Positions 36,294 to 44,995 are shown, numbered from the stretch's first letter. The stretch: DNA of 63,745 bases from Shewanella sp. MBTL60-007 (GCF_019654915.1 NZ_BPET01000030.1:1-63745); one strand, 5' to 3'. Translations and numbers: made by a program. The notes: generated by a model not told the origin, from the letters alone.

Positions 36294-37331
36294 ATGCCGT
36301 ATTCCTCATCTTCTCAAACTCGCGAACATGCTGAGATTTGTCTGTCTGTTGTGGTGCCCCTATTCAATGAATCGCAAATGATAAAGCCCTTGATTGAGCG
36401 CTTAACCGCGGTGCTTTCAAGGCTTGATGATAGCAGTGAAATTGTATTTGTTGATGACGGAAGTTGTGATGATTCTTGGCAGCAGGTGAGCCGGTTACCT
36501 CTGGTAGATAATGAGTATCAGTGCATCAAGTTAAGTCGTAACTTTGGTAAAGAGGCGGCGATGTCAGCAGGCATTGACCACGCCAGAGGCTTAGTGGTGA
36601 TCATGCTGGACGCAGATCTGCAAGACCCACCAGAATTGATCCCAGAGATGTTGGCTCAGTGGAGAGCCGGCTACGATATCGTCAATATGAAGCGCAGAAA
36701 ACGGTTAGGGGAGACCTGGTTTAAACGCTTCTCTGCAAGCTGCTTCTACCGTTTGATGAACTGGATGTCAGACTCGCCAGTGCCTGAGAATGTCGGTGAT
36801 TTTCGCCTGATGAGCCGTCAGGTTATCGATAGTATTAAGGCCTTGCCTGAGCGTAACCGTTTTATGAAAGGGTTATTTAGTTGGCCGGGATTTTCTCAAA
36901 AGACCTTAGAGTTTGACCGCGATCCTCGTTTTACCGGTGAAACTAAGTGGAATTATGGCAAGTTGTTTGGCTTAGCGATGGATGGCATCACCTCCTTTAG
37001 CTTTAAACCTCTGAGGCTTGCCACTTGGTGTGGTGTGCTGACGGCATTGTGCGCCTTTGGCTATGGCGGTTGGATAGTCATTCAGACTTTGATATTTGGC
37101 GGTAGCGTTGCCGGTTACCCGTCACTAATGGTGGTGCAGTTGGCGCTAGCAGGGATCCAGTTGTTGGCACTTGGGCTGATTGGAGAGTATCTGGGGCGAG
37201 TGTTTGTAGAGGTGAAGCAAAGGCCTCTATACCTGATTGAAGAGGTAGCTTATCGAGAGTCGTTGGCGCAAGTGAAGGCTCGGACTCGTAATACAAAACA
37301 GGATAATGTTAGCTACCTGGGGGCTAAATAA
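36294..37331 (+). CDS. GtrB/ArnC-like undecaprenyl-phosphate glycosyltransferase
   Basis: The 345-residue GT2 enzyme has SVVVPLFNE, VDDGSCDDSW, the metal-binding DADLQDPPE and a C-terminal pair of TM segments. This family transfers a sugar from a nucleotide donor to undecaprenyl phosphate at the inner leaflet. AGGATA precedes the ATG. The next gene starts within its stop region. Together with the GT-C and GtrA proteins it forms a Gtr-type modification cassette. Confidence 0.9.
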   Translation: MPYSSSSQTREHAEICLSVVVPLFNESQMIKPLIERLTAVLSRLDDSSEIVFVDDGSCDDSWQQVSRLPLVDNEYQCIKLSRNFGKEAAMSAGIDHARGLVVIMLDADLQDPPELIPEMLAQWRAGYDIVNMKRRKRLGETWFKRFSASCFYRLMNWMSDSPVPENVGDFRLMSRQVIDSIKALPERNRFMKGLFSWPGFSQKTLEFDRDPRFTGETKWNYGKLFGLAMDGITSFSFKPLRLATWCGVLTALCAFGYGGWIVIQTLIFGGSVAGYPSLMVVQLALAGIQLLALGLIGEYLGRVFVEVKQRPLYLIEEVAYRESLAQVKARTRNTKQDNVSYLGAK

Positions 37332-38800
37332 TGTTGATCACTCGCGACACTCACAGGGGAGTGGCTGTGCTCTTGCTGGTGGTTCTTACACGACTGTTAC
37401 TCCTGCCTTGGTATCCGCTGATGGATACCACCGAGGCGAGATACGGTGAGATGGCACGCCTGATGGTAGAGACGGGAAATTGGGTAACGCCTCTATTTGA
37501 TTACAATGTGCCGTTTTGGGGCAAGCCGCCTTTGCATACTTGGATGAGCGCGAGCTCTTTGGCGCTATTTGGTACTAACGAATTTGCGGTGCGCTTTCCT
37601 CACTGGTTGGCGGCTATGTTGACCCTTGCCGTTGTGGGATATTTTGCTAAGCGTCTACGACTCCCAATCATTTCGGTGTTAATCATTCTTGCCTCTACCG
37701 TAGTGTTTACTATCAGTGCTGGCGCCGTGATGACCGATATGGCGCTAACACTGGGTCTGACGCTGGCGATGGTCGGTTTTTACCTGTGTTGGCAAGGTGA
37801 CAGACTTTGGGGATATATAGGTTTTAGCGGCCTAGCAATCGGCTTGCTGGCGAAAGGTCCGGTGGCATTAGTCCTGTTCGCTATTGGTACTGGGCTTTGG
37901 TTGCTGTGGCGCTATGGCTTGCAAAAGAATGGCTTGCAAAAGAATGGTTTGCAAAAGAGTGGTCTATTAAAGATGTGGCGACACTTATGGCAGCGTACAC
38001 CTCTTGTGACGGGCACTCTGCTGATGCTCGCTATCGCGCTGCCATGGTATGTGATGGCGGAGCGAGCGACTCCAGGCTTTTTACATTACTTTATTATTGG
38101 GGAGCATTGGTCGCGCTTTGTCGATAGTGGCTGGCAAGGGGATCTTTATGGCACGGCCCATGACGAGATCAGAGGTACTATCTGGCTGTATTTCGTTGTT
38201 GCTGCTATGCCATGGTCACTTTTTCTGCCGAGGGCAATTTACAAGATAGTGACTGAAACTAGAAGGTCAGCGTCAGACGTTGCAGCTAGGGGAGAGAAAC
38301 AGGCTGCAGAGCAATCTAAGGGGCTGGCTAGCTATCTTCTATGCTGGATGCTTGCACCTATGGTGCTGTTTACGTTCGCGGGCAATATTCTGCCCGCCTA
38401 TGTCTTGCCAGGTATTCCAGGCCTAGCGCTGTTGCTCGGCTATGCGTGGCGCAATAGTCGCCTACCAGGGCTCAATGCTATCGCTTTATCTATTCCAGTC
38501 TTGTTACTCATCACCGTTGTCGTGCTGAATTTTGGGCCTGCAAAAGATAAGAGCGAGCGCTGGTTACTCTCACAGCGTAGTGAAGCATTACCGACCTACT
38601 ACTGGCTGAGGCAGCCATTTTCGGCACGTTTCTACAGTGCTGGTCAAGCAGACAAAATCGATGCTTTAGACAAGGTGGGCTCGAAGAGTGACTTTTACTT
38701 AGTGGTTGAGAATAGCAAGCTTGAAGAGCCTAGCTTCTCTCACTGCAGTGAAGTGGCGCACAATAAGTATCGGGGGCTACTGCGTTGTCGTCGCAGCTAA
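37331..38800 (+). CDS. ArnT-like GT-C glycosyltransferase
   Basis: The 489-residue membrane protein has an early TEARYGEMARLMVETGNWVTP loop with the conserved Asp/Glu region of GT83/PMT-type enzymes, PFWGKPPLHTW, and about 10 TM segments. It would transfer the undecaprenyl-linked sugar onto lipid A or another acceptor in the periplasm. Residues about 196-210 contain three copies of GLQKN in a cytoplasmic or loop region. arnA, arnB and arnD are absent, so L-Ara4N itself is unlikely. Confidence 0.87.
   Translation: MLITRDTHRGVAVLLLVVLTRLLLLPWYPLMDTTEARYGEMARLMVETGNWVTPLFDYNVPFWGKPPLHTWMSASSLALFGTNEFAVRFPHWLAAMLTLAVVGYFAKRLRLPIISVLIILASTVVFTISAGAVMTDMALTLGLTLAMVGFYLCWQGDRLWGYIGFSGLAIGLLAKGPVALVLFAIGTGLWLLWRYGLQKNGLQKNGLQKSGLLKMWRHLWQRTPLVTGTLLMLAIALPWYVMAERATPGFLHYFIIGEHWSRFVDSGWQGDLYGTAHDEIRGTIWLYFVVAAMPWSLFLPRAIYKIVTETRRSASDVAARGEKQAAEQSKGLASYLLCWMLAPMVLFTFAGNILPAYVLPGIPGLALLLGYAWRNSRLPGLNAIALSIPVLLLITVVVLNFGPAKDKSERWLLSQRSEALPTYYWLRQPFSARFYSAGQADKIDALDKVGSKSDFYLVVENSKLEEPSFSHCSEVAHNKYRGLLRCRRS
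37916..37960 (+). repeat. Three 15-base tandem units within the GT-C gene
   Basis: Three units of GGCTTGCAAAAGAAT (37916-37930, 37931-37945, 37946-37960 with three changes) code GLQKN or GLQKS. A fourth degenerate unit follows. Units are in frame, so copy-number change would alter loop length and not the reading frame. Confidence 0.85.
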
Positions 38801-39237
38801 CGGCCTCCCCTATGGGGGCGCTGGGGCATTTATGGCTCAAGCACAGACAAGCTTTGCGCTTCTTGGCGGTTGGCGGCGCGGTATTTGTGTTTGATGCTGC
38901 GCTGTTTTATGGGTTGCAGATTGGGTTTGAGCTGTCTTTAATGCTAGCCCGTTGTAGTGCTTTTGTCTGTGCGCTTATTGTTTCTTGGTTGGCGAATCGC
39001 TACTGGACCTTTGGTGAGCGCAAGCAAGTCCCCAAGGCTAGGCAGTTATTGATGTCTGTGGCAGTTTCAACTCTCGCAGCATTGGTCAATCTATCGGTAT
39101 TTTATCTATGCTCCACGGCATTAATCAGTGGACCACTGAATGCTTTAATCAGTTTTAGCTTAGGCATATTAGCTGGGCTCATTATTAACTGGTTTGGTGC
39201 CAATCGTTGGATATATCGAGCCGTTGCTCTTGAATAA
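38785..39237 (+). CDS. GtrA-family membrane protein
   Basis: The 150-residue protein has four TM segments and the GtrA pattern (LRFLAVGGAVFVFDAALFYGL, NRYWTF, NWFGANRWIY). GtrA proteins are thought to flip undecaprenyl-linked sugars. The likely start is a TTG at 38785 with GGGGG upstream, overlapping the GT-C gene by 16 bases; an in-frame ATG at 38812 is an alternative. It completes the three-gene cassette. Confidence 0.85.
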   Translation: MSSQLTASPMGALGHLWLKHRQALRFLAVGGAVFVFDAALFYGLQIGFELSLMLARCSAFVCALIVSWLANRYWTFGERKQVPKARQLLMSVAVSTLAALVNLSVFYLCSTALISGPLNALISFSLGILAGLIINWFGANRWIYRAVALE

Positions 39238-39272
39238 TGCTCAAAATACTCAGGCTTATGTTACAAACTGTT

Positions 39273-39309
39273 AACTAGTGGTTTTACTCCGGCTAGAAAA
39301 CCGCTAGTT
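39273..39309 (+). terminator. Hairpin after the sugar cassette
   Basis: AACTAGTGGTTTT (39273-39285) pairs with AAAACCGCTAGTT (39297-39309) with one G-T pair and an 11-base loop. It lies 36 bases past the GtrA stop. Only a short T stretch follows. Confidence 0.55.
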
Positions 39310-39348
39310 TCACTCTCTATAGTATTTATGGATGAGGTAATGGTTAAC

Positions 39349-40887
39349 ATGAAGTTCTTCAATATGAGATCGCTTTTAATTGGAGGCGGCGTTTCTTCTC
39401 TGCTGGCTGCGTCGACATTACCACTATCCGCTTTAGCGGCCTCCGAGCCATCGTTAAGCTTTACTGAAATGGCAATCGATGCCCCTTTTGAGCTAACTCA
39501 TCCCATCATCGCTGCCGATCTGCTGCCTGAAGCGGGTAAAGAGTTAGTGGTATTCGGTGTCGATGGTTTGAGTCAGCGCTGGATGGCTATCTATGGGATT
39601 GAAAAGGGGCGATATCAACTCACAATGAAGCGAGTGCTCCCCCAAGAGCTACATAGTTTTGACATCACAGCGTTTGTGCCCGGCAAATTGCAACAGTTGT
39701 ACTTCTTATCCCAAGATGAGCTAAAGCTTCTAGTGAGTAAAGAGAATAGCTCTGAACTATATATTGAAACGGTGGCCAAGATTAGTTCACTATCTTTTAA
39801 AGAGCGGCCAGACTTCATCAGTCGTGGTGAGTTTATTCAGGATCTCAACGGTGATCTCTTAGACGATATTTTGATCCATGATTTTAATCAGTTGCACCTT
39901 TTTTTAGCTAAAGAGCAAGGCTTTGAGCGACAGACTCTGCCGATAAAGCCGCAGTCTCGTCTATTTGACGATGGGGCTACTTATACTCAATCTAAGCTCT
40001 ATATCAGTGATGTTAACCTCGATGGCTTGACGGATATCGTTAAGATTGGTGAGGGAGAGTTGGAAGTTTATAAGCAGACCCAGACTAAAGACTTCGATCC
40101 GGTTGCCGAATACATTTCGGTACGCCAGCCTATCAGTGGTATCGATTGGTGGAACAAGCGCGATGCCTACGGTGAGCAGTTAGATCAGAGTGAGTTGGTT
40201 TATCGAAAGGTGGAGCAGCTTAAAGATCTTAATGCCGATGGCGTGACCGATATGGTGATCCGCTACACCAAAAGCAGTGGTGTTTTCGACAGAGTAAATG
40301 ATTATGAGATCTACCTTGGTGAGAGTCAGAAAGGCACCTTGGTTTTTCCCAAGACGGCGAGCAGTGTGATTAAAGCCGAAGGGACACTCACTGGCTTGGA
40401 GTTTATCGATATCGATAGCGATGAGCGGGATGAAGTGATGGTGGCGGGGTTTGATATTGGGGTATCGCAAATTATCGGCGCGTTACTATCGGGCAGTATC
40501 GATCAAGATGTGCATCTGTTTAAGATGGACTCTAGCGGTCGATTTAGTGATGACTCCAATGTGACCAAAGAAGTTGAGTTAAGCTTTAGCTTCAGTTCGG
40601 GGCAAGCGGGCACACCTGTGGTCAAGCTTGCGGATCTGAATGGCGACGGCCTTAAGGATCTCTTACTGTCGGAAGATGAGTCGACGCTAAAGATCTATTT
40701 GGGTCAAACGGGCAAGCGCCTATTTGGTTCCGCTCCCGAGAAGCATCGCTTGAAGCTGCCTGTGGATGGCAAGATGCTGATCAGCGATGATCTCAATGGT
40801 GATGGGCGAGAGGATTTGCTGATCAAGTATGGTCGTCAAGACGATAAAAAACTCTCTAGGCAATTCATAGTGCTATTAGCGAGCTAG
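39349..40887 (+). CDS. Secreted FG-GAP/VCBS repeat protein
   Basis: A Sec signal peptide (about 1-30, ending in ALAA) precedes six or so FG-GAP-like Ca-binding repeats: DLNGDLLDD, DVNLDGLTD, DLNADGVTD, DIDSDERDE, DLNGDGLKD and DLNGDGRED. The ATG at 39349 has GAGG about 11 bases upstream; 39328 is an alternative. Such proteins form beta-propellers in the periplasm or on the surface. The function is unassigned. Confidence 0.83.
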   Translation: MKFFNMRSLLIGGGVSSLLAASTLPLSALAASEPSLSFTEMAIDAPFELTHPIIAADLLPEAGKELVVFGVDGLSQRWMAIYGIEKGRYQLTMKRVLPQELHSFDITAFVPGKLQQLYFLSQDELKLLVSKENSSELYIETVAKISSLSFKERPDFISRGEFIQDLNGDLLDDILIHDFNQLHLFLAKEQGFERQTLPIKPQSRLFDDGATYTQSKLYISDVNLDGLTDIVKIGEGELEVYKQTQTKDFDPVAEYISVRQPISGIDWWNKRDAYGEQLDQSELVYRKVEQLKDLNADGVTDMVIRYTKSSGVFDRVNDYEIYLGESQKGTLVFPKTASSVIKAEGTLTGLEFIDIDSDERDEVMVAGFDIGVSQIIGALLSGSIDQDVHLFKMDSSGRFSDDSNVTKEVELSFSFSSGQAGTPVVKLADLNGDGLKDLLLSEDESTLKIYLGQTGKRLFGSAPEKHRLKLPVDGKMLISDDLNGDGREDLLIKYGRQDDKKLSRQFIVLLAS

Positions 40888-40914
40888 CCTCAGCCCTCAG
40901 CTTAGATAAGTGAT

Positions 40915-40942
40915 AAGCGACCCGAATAGGGTCGCTTTTTTA
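40915..40942 (+). terminator. Intrinsic terminator after the FG-GAP gene
   Basis: AAGCGACCC pairs with GGGTCGCTT around GAATA and a T run follows to 40942. It is a clean intrinsic terminator. Confidence 0.93.
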
Positions 40943-41097
40943 TTGAAGTCAGCATGCTTAAAGTGAGGCTTTCTTAAGTTCACACTAATTTACAAAGCTA
41001 TTCATATACTTGCTGTTTATTTCACTATCTGACAGTTCTTGACGCAAACCTTAGGTCATAAGAGGTGCACATATTGCGATTTAATTAAGGAAGATAG

Positions 41098-42465
41098 ATG
41101 AAACAAACACCATGGCGTTATATCGGTTTATCAGTAGTAATGGCGACGGCTGTCGCTTGCAGCTCAGATGACAGCGGATCAACCAGCAGCGGTAGCTATA
41201 TCCAATATTACAATGGATCGCCAAACAGCACCTCGACTGCGCTGGTACTAGATGCATATGCATACTCATCGGTGAGCTTTGCCGATTCCTTACCTAGGTA
41301 TGAGTATGGGACGGGAATGACCGAACTTGAGATCACAGGTTTCGATGCCCAAGGCGAAGAGCTGAATATCTATCAATCGACGATAGAGCTGAGGGATGCT
41401 GATAACCATCTTTTTATGTTAGTGGGTGATTATAGTGAGCCTGAGTTAGTCGATATCGTCTACAGCCGCAGCGAGATGGATGAACTCAATAGTGATGAAA
41501 GTGGCGACTATAACAAGATGCAGGTGTTAATCGCCCATGCCGCGATGGGCGAGCCTAGTTTTGACCTCTATTTGGGCAAACAGGGGGAAGGGTTTAGTTC
41601 GGCGATCATGCTGGACGCCATTAGCTATAAAGGTCACAGCGATGGTCTGATATTCGATACTGGTGAGTATGTACTGTATCTCACCGAAAGTGGCAAAGCC
41701 GAACCTGCGTTTACCACCTCCGTACTGGAACTGACCGATAATACGGTATACAAGTTCATTATTCGCAATAGCTTTGGTCCTGGGATGCCTAAGATCATAA
41801 TCGATAATGTGGACTCTTCTGGCACGCCTGATCCCTATGTCAATATTGATGCCAATGCAGAGTATCGTGTTTTTAATGGACTCAATAATACCGACACGAT
41901 CGATGCTGAGCTTGTCAGTAATCAGGAGTCCCAGTACCTATACGAGCTGAAGCAGAATCAACTCACTGAGTTTAAAGATATAGGCTATAACGACTATGGC
42001 GTTACTATTACTAACAGTGCAAGCAACCAAGTATTAGCCAATAACCTATTGATCACCTTTAACCAAGATGAGAGTAAAACCATTGTGGTTTATGAGGATG
42101 AGTTAGGTGAAGCAAAGGGCATGACCATCACCCACGATCATCGGCCAAGAGCATTTGAGCATCAGATCAGCTTGGCCAATCTTGTTCCGGAGTTTGAGGA
42201 ACTGATGATCTATTTTGTGCGCTCGAGCGAGACTATTGAGTCGGCAGAATATAAGTTAACAGGGGTTGAGTTTACTGAGCTGAGTAGCATTAGTTTGCCG
42301 TCGGATGACTATGAGATAAGCGTGGTATTTAAAGATGAAAACGATACCTTAACTCTTCTATATCAGTCAGATCTCGTACAGTTCAATCAAGCCGGTAACT
42401 ACACCATGGTGTTGAACCCAGACGATACCGAGCCACTAGGTTACCGACTAACCACTTTCCAGTAG
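41098..42465 (+). CDS. DUF4397-type lipoprotein
   Basis: The 455-residue protein has a lipoprotein signal with Cys21 (ATAVACSS). The mature part contains DUF4397-like beta-sandwich repeats: YYNGSPNSTSTALVLDAYAY early, VLIAHAAMGEPSFDLYLG in the middle and YRVFNGLNNTDTIDAELV later. AAGGAAG precedes the ATG. It is a surface or periplasmic protein of unknown role, downstream of the FG-GAP gene but with its own transcript. Confidence 0.83.
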   Translation: MKQTPWRYIGLSVVMATAVACSSDDSGSTSSGSYIQYYNGSPNSTSTALVLDAYAYSSVSFADSLPRYEYGTGMTELEITGFDAQGEELNIYQSTIELRDADNHLFMLVGDYSEPELVDIVYSRSEMDELNSDESGDYNKMQVLIAHAAMGEPSFDLYLGKQGEGFSSAIMLDAISYKGHSDGLIFDTGEYVLYLTESGKAEPAFTTSVLELTDNTVYKFIIRNSFGPGMPKIIIDNVDSSGTPDPYVNIDANAEYRVFNGLNNTDTIDAELVSNQESQYLYELKQNQLTEFKDIGYNDYGVTITNSASNQVLANNLLITFNQDESKTIVVYEDELGEAKGMTITHDHRPRAFEHQISLANLVPEFEELMIYFVRSSETIESAEYKLTGVEFTELSSISLPSDDYEISVVFKDENDTLTLLYQSDLVQFNQAGNYTMVLNPDDTEPLGYRLTTFQ

Positions 42466-42488
42466 TCAGTGTTGAATCAAGATGGGGT

Positions 42489-42608
42489 GCAGAGGCGAAA
42501 TTCACATTAAGCGTATTTTATTTATATAGAGTTAGCGCGTTAATTTTTGATTTCGTTGAGGCGAAAGTTGTGTTTCCCGCCTCTGCTTAACAGGGTACAG
42601 CCTGTTAA
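42489..42608. repeat. Nested inverted repeats between lipoprotein and HTH gene
   Basis: GCAGAGGCG (42489-42497) and CGCCTCTGC (42578-42586) are exact complements closing an 80-base loop; inside, TTTCG and CGAAA can pair near 42551-42566. TTAACAGG (42587-42594) and CCTGTTAA (42601-42608) form another stem directly past the minus-strand HTH stop codon. The second may terminate the HTH gene. The first could be a structured RNA. Confidence 0.5.
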
Positions 42609-42610
42609 AT

Positions 42611-42826
42611 CTAGCGACGACTGAGCAGCTGTTTAATACGTAAACTTAGCTGCTTAGTCTGTTTCAGAATTGGCAGCGAACCTTGACTGGTTCTTTGCTC
42701 ACTTTCCTGAACAATCTGGTAAACGGTTTTAGTCGATAGGCCATAGTCTTTGGCAACGTCCGATAATAAACGGCCGTTATTTTTGACTTCGTTAATTACT
42801 TTGAGGTTAAGGTTGATAGCATCCAT
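42611..42826 (-). CDS. Small HTH DNA-binding protein
   Basis: The 71-residue protein has a helix-turn-helix (LSDVAKDYGLSTKTVYQIVQE) like those of small transposase-type or phage-type regulators, followed by a basic C-terminus (KQTKQLSLRIKQLLSRR). The ATG at 42826 is preferred because GAGAGA lies upstream; 42841 is an alternative. It stands alone with no transposase partner or terminal repeats. It could regulate a neighbour or be a relic of an IS3-type OrfA. Confidence 0.65.
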   Translation of the reverse strand: MDAINLNLKVINEVKNNGRLLSDVAKDYGLSTKTVYQIVQESEQRTSQGSLPILKQTKQLSLRIKQLLSRR

Positions 42827-43090
42827 CGTATTTTCTCTCATTCTAATGTTTAGACATCAGTGGTTTGTTACGTCTTTGAGTGTGGTGACGGAATTCCATC
42901 GACAAAGCGTTTTAGCTTGCTCCTGTCGTTATTCGCTGAGCATTGTTATTAATTATTTTTTTTAGCCAGAGAATACTCAATAATGAGTATGCTTAAGGTG
43001 TGCCAAGTTAACTCGGTATTTTAATTCATTACATTTCATATGGTTAAAGCTAGTGAGTCAGCTTTGGTGCAATAAGTTGTATTTTTAATG

Positions 43091-43202
43091 CCCTAAAAAG
43101 GTGCGTACGCGCACCATGATGGTGCAATGGTGGCTTAGGGAAACTGGCTGATTTGTTTGTTTTTAAACCAGTTAACGGCGTGACCATTGTCTAATTCGCC
43201 GT
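43091..43202. ncRNA. Candidate structured RNA or operator cluster
   Basis: Four sets of inverted repeats occur in 112 bases. CCCTAA (43091-43096) and TTAGGG (43135-43140) enclose GGTGCG-TACG-CGCACC (43100-43115) and an overlapping GCACCATGATGGTGC (43111-43125). AACTGG (43142-43147) pairs with CCAGTT (43168-43173). ACGGCG (43175-43180) pairs with CGCCGT (43197-43202). The nested first set resembles a multibranch RNA. It lies upstream of the OmpA-like promoter, so it is either a separate small RNA or a DNA control region. Confidence 0.4.
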
Positions 43203-43214
43203 GCTTTATATACT
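43187..43214 (+). promoter_or_regulatory. Promoter of OmpA-like lipoprotein gene
   Basis: TTGTCT (43187-43192) and TATACT (43209-43214) are separated by 16 bases. Transcription would start near 43221, about 60 bases before the ATG at 43282. Confidence 0.6.
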
Positions 43215-43281
43215 GCTTTAAAAATACAACTTAATCGTGGTCGCTTTTGCCGAAAGCAAGGGCAGTTAGGGGTAGTAAAAA

Positions 43282-43956
43282 ATGAGTGTAAAACGCAGTT
43301 CTTTTCTGATTGGCGGCTTAATTGCCACCATGTTGGTCTCTGGTTGTCAGACAACCAATCCTTATACTAACGAATCTCAAAATGCCAAAGCGACTAACGG
43401 TGCCTTAATTGGTGCTATCGCTGGTGCAGCAATCGGTGTAGCTTCTTCGAGTAAGAGTGATCGAGGTAAAGGTGCGTTGATCGGGGCTGCATCGGGTGCT
43501 GCACTTGGTGGCGGGATCGGCTATTACATGGATGTACAGGAAGCGGAGCTGCGTAAGCAGTTACAATCATCGGGTGTTAGCGTTACTCGTAGTGGCGACA
43601 ATATTATTTTGAACATGCCAAATGATGTGACTTTTGGTGTGGATCAAACGGACTTGAGTCAACGTGCTCAACAGGTGCTTAACAGTGTGGTGCTGGTGGC
43701 GCTTGAGTATGATGAGACTAAGCTGAATGTCATGGGGCATACCGATAGTTCTGGCGCCGAGTCTTATAACCTAAGACTGTCTCAAGTACGTGCTAGCGAG
43801 GTGGCAAATTACCTAACTAATCATAAGGTGCCTGCTCAACGCGTAGCTTCCCATGGTATGGGGGAGTCAAAGCCAATCGCCTCTAACCAAACTAAAGAGG
43901 GCCGTGCTGAAAACCGCCGTGTAGAGATTATCTTAAGCCCGATGCCACAGGCATAG
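43282..43956 (+). CDS. OmpA-family lipoprotein with glycine-zipper (YiaD-like)
   Basis: The 224-residue protein has a lipobox (LVSGC, Cys22), a Gly-rich zipper region (GALIGAIAGAAIGVASS and GALIGAASGAALGGGIGYYMD) and a C-terminal OmpA peptidoglycan-binding domain (VMGHTDSSG and NRRVEIIL). It anchors outer membrane to peptidoglycan, as in YiaD-type proteins. A terminator follows directly. Confidence 0.92.
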   Translation: MSVKRSSFLIGGLIATMLVSGCQTTNPYTNESQNAKATNGALIGAIAGAAIGVASSSKSDRGKGALIGAASGAALGGGIGYYMDVQEAELRKQLQSSGVSVTRSGDNIILNMPNDVTFGVDQTDLSQRAQQVLNSVVLVALEYDETKLNVMGHTDSSGAESYNLRLSQVRASEVANYLTNHKVPAQRVASHGMGESKPIASNQTKEGRAENRRVEIILSPMPQA

Positions 43957-43981
43957 CCTGCGGTCACTTTCTTATGAATTG

Positions 43982-44006
43982 AAGCCACTCTTGAGTGGCT
44001 TTTTTT
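43982..44006 (+). terminator. Intrinsic terminator after OmpA-like gene
   Basis: AAGCCACT (43982-43989) pairs with AGTGGCTT (43994-44001) around CTTG, followed by a run of T. Confidence 0.92.
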
Positions 44007-44191
44007 ATGCCTAGCTTTATTGATAAGTGGGACTTTTTGTCTTGGCACTCTGGGTTGCAGGTGACTGAGCTCTCGGTGTTAAACAAAGGGATTATGTAAG
44101 TAGGCAGAGTCATTGTTATTTAGCGTTAGATGTTTTTTCATTGGTATAAATACTTGTAATTGATAATTAACTTTCTAACGGTGGAAAAATA

Positions 44192-44995
44192 ATGAAGAAA
44201 TGGATCTTAGTGTCGCTGTTGGCTTTGCCTGTTGTTGCCAACGCAGATCCTATTGAGCTAAGAGCTGCTGGTAGTTTAAAAAATGCGATGAATGACATTG
44301 TTGCGGCATATCAACAGGAGAGTGAGCAACAGGTTCACGCCGATTACGGACCATCGGGTCTACTACGTAAACGTATTGAGTCTGGCGAACAGGTTGGTGT
44401 ATTCGCGTCTGCGAACATGAAGCACCCTCAAACATTAAAGGCTGCAGGTAAAGGTGACAGTGTGGTGATGTTTGCCCGCAATCAGATGTGCGCCATCGCT
44501 CAGCCAAACGTTAAACTCGACAGTGAAGGGCTACTCGCTGTTATGTTAGACCCAAACGTGCGTGTGGGGACCTCTACACCAAAGGCCGATCCGTCGGGAG
44601 ACTATGCTTGGAAGATTTTCGCCAAAGCTGACGCATTAAAGCCTGGCGCTAAGGCGCAGCTTGAACAAAAAGCGCTGCAGCTCACAGGTGGTGAGAAAAG
44701 TGCTAAAGCACCCAATGGCCGTAACACCTATGGCTGGGTGATGGAAAATAAGCGTGCCGATCTGTTTCTCACTTATTGCACCAATGCAGTACTGGCGCAA
44801 AAAGAGGTGAAAGATCTGCAGATAGTGCAGATGCCCGCCCCTTTATCCGTTGGGGCAAACTATGGTTTGATCGTATTAGATGATGCTGAGGGCAAGGGGA
44901 AAGGTGAGGGCTGGAAATTGGCCATGTATATTCTGTCAGAACCTGGGCAAGCTATTCTTGCTGACTACGGCTTCGATGCACCGCTTAAGCAGTAG
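44192..44995 (+). CDS. Orphan ModA-like molybdate-type binding protein
   Basis: The 267-residue protein has a Sec signal (ending NADP) and the ModA pattern: LRAAGSLKNAMNDIVAAYQQ, YGPSGLLRKRIESGEQVGVFASANMKHP and VGTSTPKADPSGDYAW. The family binds molybdate, tungstate or similar oxyanions. No modB or modC is next to it. It may work with a distant permease or as a periplasmic scavenger. Confidence 0.85.
   Translation: MKKWILVSLLALPVVANADPIELRAAGSLKNAMNDIVAAYQQESEQQVHADYGPSGLLRKRIESGEQVGVFASANMKHPQTLKAAGKGDSVVMFARNQMCAIAQPNVKLDSEGLLAVMLDPNVRVGTSTPKADPSGDYAWKIFAKADALKPGAKAQLEQKALQLTGGEKSAKAPNGRNTYGWVMENKRADLFLTYCTNAVLAQKEVKDLQIVQMPAPLSVGANYGLIVLDDAEGKGKGEGWKLAMYILSEPGQAILADYGFDAPLKQ

Larger units (their letters stand above)
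42827..43281. other. Gene-free gap with chain of stem-loops
   Basis: No gene is credible in these 455 bases. ATACTCA (42973-42979) and TGAGTAT (42984-42990) form one hairpin. The region 43091-43202 carries a denser set, described separately. The promoter of the OmpA-like gene lies at 43187-43214. Confidence 0.5.

Noticed and set aside
36294..39237. Complete L-Ara4N (arn) operon
   Set aside because: Only ArnC-like and ArnT-like proteins with GtrA are present; arnA, arnB and arnD are absent in the window.
41040..41060. Second GEMM-like motif (GACGCAAACC)
   Set aside because: The surrounding aptamer core, tetraloop and receptor are missing.
42611..42826. Insertion sequence
   Set aside because: There is no transposase partner, no terminal inverted repeat bounding the gene and no target duplication seen.
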